Of a stretch of 64,000 nucleotides of DNA, positions 58,876-64,000 are shown piece after piece. This DNA comes from a virus. The DNA lies in IMG/VR virus record IMGVR_UViG_3300032893_000001, positions 24,183-88,182 of that record; one strand, given 5' to 3'. The notes under the pieces are model-generated. The model was given only the letters and a program-made list of their open reading frames with translations. It was not told the origin of the DNA and searched no databases. Every line of letters begins with the position of its first letter. Position 1 is the stretch's first letter. The translations under genes were made by a program, and so were the position numbers.

Positions 58876-60825
58876 TCACGCGTTCGCAGGAGTGGTCTGC
58901 CCGTCCCACGGCCCGCAGATCAGGGGGTTCAACAACCCCGTTCCAAGTTGTACCCACTGCCCAGAAGCGTACGTCATATTCGAGACGCCGCCCTCCGTGA
59001 AGAAGACCCAACGCGCCGTCCCCTTTCGCATTCGCTGCGTCGGGTTGACGGAGACGTACCAGACGGGCTCTTTGATCATGAGCTCCTGCGTGGCGTGCTG
59101 AACACGACCAATCCCGTACGTGGCCGTAGTGTTCACGCCGAAGAGGCATGCGCCGGAGAACTCCTGGAAGGCGTCTCCTGTCGGGAAGCCACGACGACGC
59201 CACCCGCGAAAGTGCGACAGCAAGGTCGCCGGAACGTGCGAAGTAGTACCCGCACCGAAGAAGTCCTGCGTCGGACTCGCTGAGGTGTTGACGAGTCGAT
59301 TCATCCCGTACGAAGCGGTGTCGTACGACGAATAGATGTAGGGATCGACGTCTCCCTCTTCGCTATCGTCGCAACGCATGAAGTACATGCCTGCGTACGA
59401 GTAGCTGGCGTTCGCTGGCGTTCCGTGTGCCCAGATCCACGAGCCGTCAGCCTCGTTGCTCGCGTCCTCGAGGCAGTTCGCGCAGAGGAGCTGAACCTGT
59501 CCCGTCGGAGAGGTGCACTGTCCCCAAGCGACAGAGCCGGTGCTCGCCGCGGCGGAGTTGCCTGTGCCGATGACCGTGAAGGAACCCGGCGTCGGGAACG
59601 ACGTTCCGCTTCCAGGAGCGAGCACGTTCGTGATCGGAGCCGTAGCTGCGATCGTCGAGAATCGGTACGCAGACTCGCCGCTCTGATCCACGACCTGCGC
59701 GAAGATGTGTCCGTTCGCCTGCGTGTTCTTCCAGAAGACAATCTCTCGAACGTACTCGACGGGTGTGATGTTCGCCGTCGTGATGGTCGCTCCGGAGATC
59801 GCACCGGTCAGGGTGTCCGTTCCTCCCGTGGTCCACCCACGTGCGCCGCCTCCGGTGCCGTTGACGTACGGCTGAATGACGACGAACCCGAGCCCCGTGA
59901 CAGTGTCCGTGCAAACGCCCAAGAGTCGCCCCGTGGCGCCGCTGTTCGTTTGCGTGACCTTCTCACCGCGAACGAAGATGCCCGTCGGCACGTTGGTGCC
60001 GATCGGAATCTTCATGGTGCTCGGCCCTTGAAGAACGAGCCACGCACCCGTGCCTGTGCCGCCTTGAAGACTCGCAGGGTACGCCTGCGCAAGAGGGCTG
60101 GATTCGACCCAGATGATCGAACCGTTGTTGCCGTCTGTCACGGCACTGGGATTGTCGATCTCCACCTGCGTGGTCGAGAGCACGCGTGTGATGCGGAACG
60201 TTCCGTTGTTCGCGCTGTTAGCTGCCCCGATGATCGTAAGATGATCTCCCGCACTTCCGCGGTTGAGCGGAGACGTCGTAGGAGCAACCATTCCAGTCAG
60301 CCCCGAGACGATCGCTCTTCCAGGATACGCACCGCTCGTTCCTGCGGTAGCGACCGAGGCGGCCGCGCCTCCCTGAACTTCCTTCCACGTGGCAGTGCCC
60401 GGTGTGGTTTCGGAGACCGCGCCGGGATTGAAGATCGAGACGGTGGTGCCCGCCTGCGCCGTGATGCGGAAGATACCGTTGTTCGCTGAGTTGACGGCTC
60501 CGGTGATCACCAAGAAGCGACCTACCGAGTTGGCCGTGAACCCACTGACGCCCGTCACAACGGAGACACCCGCAGAAGGAGCTCCGATGACGGGCGCCGT
60601 TCCTGCCTGAGCACCGACCTGCGCGTAGTTCACGCCGCCACCGACAGCCCACTTGTCGTTGGCAGGGTTGCTCGAGGTGTCCTTGGTCGACGATGTGCCG
60701 GTTGCATCGGCGCTTGCCTTGTAGCGCCAGCCAGCCGCGAGCATCGCTCGCGTGAGCTTCCAGATTCCTTGGAAGACCTCGGTCGTGCTGTTCGGTAGGT
60801 AGTTCGCAACGACTACGTGGGACAT
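58876..60825 (-). CDS. Paralogous fibre-like tail protein B (649 aa)
   Basis: 649 residues from ATG 60825 (AGGTG at -8); a longer frame to 60873 is unlikely. It shares the N-terminal EVFQGIWKLTRAMLAAGWRY block. It has two copies of the beta module, SVGRFLVITGAVNSANNGIF and GDHLTIIGAANSANNGTFRI, so one was duplicated. The C-terminal half has LLCANCLEDASNEADGSWIW and CDDSEEGDVDPYIY, with a Cys pair missing in copy A. No catalytic motif. It ends 9 bases before copy A. Likely a host-recognition fibre. Confidence 0.8.
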   Translation of the reverse strand: MSHVVVANYLPNSTTEVFQGIWKLTRAMLAAGWRYKASADATGTSSTKDTSSNPANDKWAVGGGVNYAQVGAQAGTAPVIGAPSAGVSVVTGVSGFTANSVGRFLVITGAVNSANNGIFRITAQAGTTVSIFNPGAVSETTPGTATWKEVQGGAAASVATAGTSGAYPGRAIVSGLTGMVAPTTSPLNRGSAGDHLTIIGAANSANNGTFRITRVLSTTQVEIDNPSAVTDGNNGSIIWVESSPLAQAYPASLQGGTGTGAWLVLQGPSTMKIPIGTNVPTGIFVRGEKVTQTNSGATGRLLGVCTDTVTGLGFVVIQPYVNGTGGGARGWTTGGTDTLTGAISGATITTANITPVEYVREIVFWKNTQANGHIFAQVVDQSGESAYRFSTIAATAPITNVLAPGSGTSFPTPGSFTVIGTGNSAAASTGSVAWGQCTSPTGQVQLLCANCLEDASNEADGSWIWAHGTPANASYSYAGMYFMRCDDSEEGDVDPYIYSSYDTASYGMNRLVNTSASPTQDFFGAGTTSHVPATLLSHFRGWRRRGFPTGDAFQEFSGACLFGVNTTATYGIGRVQHATQELMIKEPVWYVSVNPTQRMRKGTARWVFFTEGGVSNMTYASGQWVQLGTGLLNPLICGPWDGQTTPANA

Positions 60826-60832
60826 GACGCAC

Positions 60833-62782
60833 CTATTGGTTGGCGATGATCGTCGAACCGTCGCCAGGACCAACGACGATCGCTGGAGAAGTAGAGGATA
60901 GCTGAAGCCACTGACGCCCGTCGTACGCGTCCGTCGTGGCGTTGCCTTGAACGCAGGCCCACCAACGCGTCGTTCCCTTCCGATGCTTCGTCGTCGGCCC
61001 GACCGCGGTCTGTATCGCTAGCAGCGAGAGCGGTTCTCGAACTGTGACCGTCGCTGCATTACACGCGACGCGGTCTGGGCTCGCGGGTGTTGTAGCAAGG
61101 GCCGTGGCGCTGTCCTTGAATCCAAGAAGGCTGGCTTGGTACTCCTGAAAAGACTCAGCCCACCCACCGCCTGCGCCATACGCAGCAAGACCGCGCCGCC
61201 GCCACCCCATGAAACCAGAAGAAGATGCCCACGCGGTGAACGTCATCGGATCGCTGCTTGTACCACTAACGTTACCCGTCCCCGTGCCCGTGCGGTTCCG
61301 GTTGTAGGTACCGGTCAAGTAGTTCGTGAACGCGCCGACGTACGGGTCGACATCCCCATCTTCTTGATCGTCGACACGCAAGAACCCCATCGCCTTGAAC
61401 GTTCCCAGCGTAACAAGACCGCCCGTCGTCATTGTGCCCGCGCCACCAGAGCACCCAGTGAACTGCGTACCGCCGCTGACGCCGCTGTACGTGACTGCCT
61501 GCGGACCACTGCTCGTCGTGACGAGGATGACTCCCGAAGTAGGAAAAGATCCGGTAGCGACAACGTTGATGGTTGCCTGCGGAAGAGAGAGGCCGTTCGA
61601 ACCCACCGCGATCGTCGTACTGACCGACTGAAGACCGATGGCCAGCGTGAAGCTGCCATCGGCAGAGACGTTGGTGTCCTCGATGCAGTTGGCGCACAAG
61701 ATCTGCGCCTTGCCCGTTCCTACGCCGACGGAGTTGCTGCACCAGTCGATTGCTCCAGTCGACGCCGTTCCTGCGCCCGCTTGTCCGATGAAGACCAAGC
61801 TGCCGACGGTGGGGAATCCATTGCTGGTTGGGTTGTTGCCCGCGATCGATCCAGGGCAGTGCGAGTAGTCTGCGCCTCCGATGACTGTCGCCGCCATTGT
61901 GGAGAAGCGTCCAGTCGTCGATGTCGTCGACGCTTCACCAACGCTGTCGATGCACTGGTAATAGATGTGACCGGAAGAGACGCTGTTGTACCAGAAGACC
62001 AATTCGCGAACGTACTCGATGATGGTCCCTGTCGGAGTAGCAGTGGCACCCGACACGGCTCCGGTGATCACCGTCGAGTTGTTCCATCCGCGCACTCCGG
62101 CGCTCACGCCGCTGACGCGTGGTGCAATGACCAAGAAACCGCCATTGATGCTGTCGATGTAGACACCGATCACTTCACCAGCGGCACCGGAGGTTGCCTG
62201 CGTGACGTTCTCACCGCGGATGAAAGGAGCCGACGCCACCGTGCCGATGGGAACGCGCAAAGTGCTCGGCCCCTGCGCTACCCACCACGCGCCCGAGGCA
62301 AGTCCCGCCGGAGGGTACGTATCGGACATCGCGCTGACTTCTTTGAACGTCGCCGTGCCCGGTGTGGTCTCGGAAACCGCGTTCGGGTTCTCGATGACGA
62401 CGGAGGTAGCCGAGACGTACTTCGTGATCAGAAACGTGCCGTTGTTACCACCATTGGTCGCGCCGGTGATGGTGAGAAAGTGACCGACGGAGCTCGTCGC
62501 AAAAGAACCGCCGGTCATACCGGAAACGGTCGCGCGGCCACCGTAGGAGGTGCTCGTGGGCGCGGAGATCGTGAAGGCGACAGTGGTCGGACCTTGAACG
62601 GTACCTCCCGCTCCCCAGACGTCCGCTGCGGGATTGCCCGTAGAGTCTTTCGCGTTCGAGCCGTTCGAGCTCGCCTTGTAACGCCAGCCCGCAGTCTTCA
62701 TCGCGCGCGTGAGCTTCCACACCGCGGAGAACTCATCTCCCGAGGCAGCCAGCGCGAAGTTTTCTACGATGGTGTTCGACAC
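60833..62782 (-). CDS. Paralogous fibre-like tail protein C (649 aa)
   Basis: 649 residues from GTG 62782, preceded by GAGGCGG; this gives exactly the same length as copy B. It shares VENFALAASGDEFSAVWKLT and RAMKTAGWRYKASSNG with copy A, has one SVGHFLTITGATNGGNNGTF module, and carries a distinct insertion (FPTSGVILVTTSSGPQAVTY, then GCSGGAGTMTTGG), a module common in phage tail fibres. LLCANC-type ILCANCIEDTN and DDQEDGDVDPYVGA are conserved. The mosaic layout suggests module exchange. Likely receptor-binding. Confidence 0.8.
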   Translation of the reverse strand: MSNTIVENFALAASGDEFSAVWKLTRAMKTAGWRYKASSNGSNAKDSTGNPAADVWGAGGTVQGPTTVAFTISAPTSTSYGGRATVSGMTGGSFATSSVGHFLTITGATNGGNNGTFLITKYVSATSVVIENPNAVSETTPGTATFKEVSAMSDTYPPAGLASGAWWVAQGPSTLRVPIGTVASAPFIRGENVTQATSGAAGEVIGVYIDSINGGFLVIAPRVSGVSAGVRGWNNSTVITGAVSGATATPTGTIIEYVRELVFWYNSVSSGHIYYQCIDSVGEASTTSTTGRFSTMAATVIGGADYSHCPGSIAGNNPTSNGFPTVGSLVFIGQAGAGTASTGAIDWCSNSVGVGTGKAQILCANCIEDTNVSADGSFTLAIGLQSVSTTIAVGSNGLSLPQATINVVATGSFPTSGVILVTTSSGPQAVTYSGVSGGTQFTGCSGGAGTMTTGGLVTLGTFKAMGFLRVDDQEDGDVDPYVGAFTNYLTGTYNRNRTGTGTGNVSGTSSDPMTFTAWASSSGFMGWRRRGLAAYGAGGGWAESFQEYQASLLGFKDSATALATTPASPDRVACNAATVTVREPLSLLAIQTAVGPTTKHRKGTTRWWACVQGNATTDAYDGRQWLQLSSTSPAIVVGPGDGSTIIANQ

Positions 62783-62789
62783 GTCCGCC

Positions 62790-64000
62790 TCACGCGTTGC
62801 TAGGAATGCTTGCTCCGTCCCATGGCCCGCACACAAGAGGACCAGAAGACGCAGCTTCTGAGAGCTGGACCCAGGTTCCTCCCAAGTACGTGTTGTTCGA
62901 GACGCCACCCTCAGTCATCCAGATCCACCGCAAGTACCCTTTGCGCATTCGCGCCGCGGACTGCGTAGAGACCACCCAGAGGGCGTCTTTGACTAGGTAC
63001 TCTTGAAGTGCAGACTGAACGCGGCCGATGTTCGCTTGATCGACGGACGACAACAACCCCGTCGTCAACGTCATCCCATGAAACTGCTGCCACGCGTCGC
63101 CGGAGGAGAACCCTCGACGGCGCCATCCGGCGTACACGGTTGCGCTCGACGTAGAAGTCGCTAGGAAGTTCGTTCCAATGAAGAAATCCTGAAGCAGCGT
63201 AGGAGCTGCTGAAGGCCCCAATCTGTTGCCACCGTATGCACTGCCAGTGAAGTTCTGGCAGGTGATGTACGGATCGATATCTCCATCTTCGCTCCCGTCC
63301 AACCGCATATAGAACATGCCTGCGTACATCCACGAAGCGCCGATGCCTCCAGTGTTCGAAGGCGAACCAAGCGCTGCGATCCACGAGCCGTCCGCGTCGT
63401 TGTTCGAATCCTCCATGCAGTTCGCGCAGAGAAGCTGCCCGTTGCCTGCCTGAACGAGCAAGTTGCCCAGGTGGTACCAACGAGCCGGACCAGTTCCGAC
63501 TCCCGCGGTGTTGCCCGTTCCCAACATGACCCAAGAACCCGGCGTAGGAAACGTAGCGACGCTGCCCGGAGCGAGAACGTTGGTGACGCCTGCGTTGCCT
63601 GCGACGGAAGAAAAGCGAGACGTAGCTTCGCCGCTTTGGTCGACGCACTGAACGTAGAGGTGCCCGTCGTTCTGCGAGTTCTTCCAGATGACGATCTCGC
63701 GGACGTACTCGACAGGAGCTCCCGTCGAGCTGGTGATCGTAGCTCCAGAGACAGCTCCCGTGATCGTGTCTGTGCTTCCTGATGTCCAGCCGCGCGGCCC
63801 GCTTCCTCCACCATTCAAGCGGGGCATGATCACCAAGAAGCCAGTACCGCCACCAGTGTCAGTCATCACGCCGATGATCGTGCCCGTCGCACCACTGGTG
63901 GACTGCGTGACTTTCTCGCCACGAAGAAAGGCCCCCGTCGGCACGTTCGTGCTGATGGGGATCTTCATCGTGGAAGCCCCCTGAAGAACAATCCACGCGC
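62790..64000 (-). CDS. Paralogous fibre-like tail protein D (N-terminus beyond the window)
   Basis: The C-terminal about 400 residues are visible; the start lies past base 64000, since upstream sequence continues in frame with the AWIVLQGAST block that precedes MKIPISTNVPTG in the paralogs. It has QLLCANCMEDSNNDADGSWI and RLDGSEDGDIDPYI, as in B and C, and the ending LVCGPWDG matching B. A fourth member of the array, and the first in transcription order so far seen. Confidence 0.8.
   Translation of the reverse strand, partial: AWIVLQGASTMKIPISTNVPTGAFLRGEKVTQSTSGATGTIIGVMTDTGGGTGFLVIMPRLNGGGSGPRGWTSGSTDTITGAVSGATITSSTGAPVEYVREIVIWKNSQNDGHLYVQCVDQSGEATSRFSSVAGNAGVTNVLAPGSVATFPTPGSWVMLGTGNTAGVGTGPARWYHLGNLLVQAGNGQLLCANCMEDSNNDADGSWIAALGSPSNTGGIGASWMYAGMFYMRLDGSEDGDIDPYITCQNFTGSAYGGNRLGPSAAPTLLQDFFIGTNFLATSTSSATVYAGWRRRGFSSGDAWQQFHGMTLTTGLLSSVDQANIGRVQSALQEYLVKDALWVVSTQSAARMRKGYLRWIWMTEGGVSNNTYLGGTWVQLSEAASSGPLVCGPWDGASIPSNA

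Noticed and set aside
1-64000. tRNA genes
   Set aside because: No cloverleaf with T-loop and acceptor pairing was found by eye in the intergenic gaps, all of which are short.

Overview
This window is part of the genome of a large, lytic-type tailed bacteriophage (Caudoviricetes). It holds a portal protein, a baseplate spike, a long run of tail and fibre genes, a complete phage replication and recombination module, and a phage multisubunit-type RNA polymerase. Genes are packed tightly, usually with 1-4 base ATGA, GTGA or TGATG overlaps. There are no rRNAs, no recognisable tRNAs, no metabolic operons and no gap over 300 bases. The DNA is GC-rich, with frequent GTG starts and long antisense 'shadow' frames. 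The host cannot be read from the sequence. I see no terminase, major capsid protein or integrase, so these presumably lie outside the window or are absent.

There are five strand blocks. (1) <1-9411, minus: a giant fused beta-beta' RNA polymerase, then a gpV/PAAR-like spike, a hydrophobic protein, and a virion-like protein that runs off the left edge. (2) 9487-14424, plus: tiny ORFs, Cys-rich proteins, and a MoxR-type AAA+ ATPase coupled to a VWA protein with an HExxH site, closed by a strong terminator. (3) 14458-19745, minus: a portal with a zinc-ribbon-like insertion and four unknown, probably virion, proteins. (4) 19865-38940, plus: DNA metabolism. This block has a UvsW/XPB-like helicase, Fe-S uracil-DNA glycosylase, DnaB-like helicase, DnaG-like primase, a zinc-ribbon candidate ssDNA-binding protein, family A DNA polymerase, an HU-like/zinc-ribbon fusion, a RecA/UvsX recombinase, Hjc-like, Cas4-like and RusA nucleases, and a dNMP kinase interrupted in frame by an HNH-AP2 homing endonuclease domain. 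(5) 38966->64000, minus: about 25 kb of tail and adsorption genes. It contains a 1273-residue fibre built from about 55 copies of a 20-residue repeat, a methyltransferase-glycosyltransferase-TPR fusion, an Asp-box protein, a 1313-residue PKD-containing protein, and at least four tandem paralogous fibre-like genes.

The genes suggest a phage that brings or makes its own RNA polymerase, replicates with its own primase, helicase and polymerase, recombines with RecA and several junction nucleases, and invests heavily in diversifiable host-recognition proteins. The most unusual points are the single-chain RNA polymerase lacking the beta' N-terminal zinc-binding region, the homing endonuclease inside dNMP kinase, the MoxR/VWA-metallopeptidase cassette, the methyltransferase-glycosyltransferase fusion among tail genes, the 60-bp-periodic fibre gene, a shared upstream motif GG(A/T)ATAAGGG, and a recurring F-x-K-T-A peptide in suspected virion proteins. 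All functional calls rest on motif recognition by eye; no database search was run.
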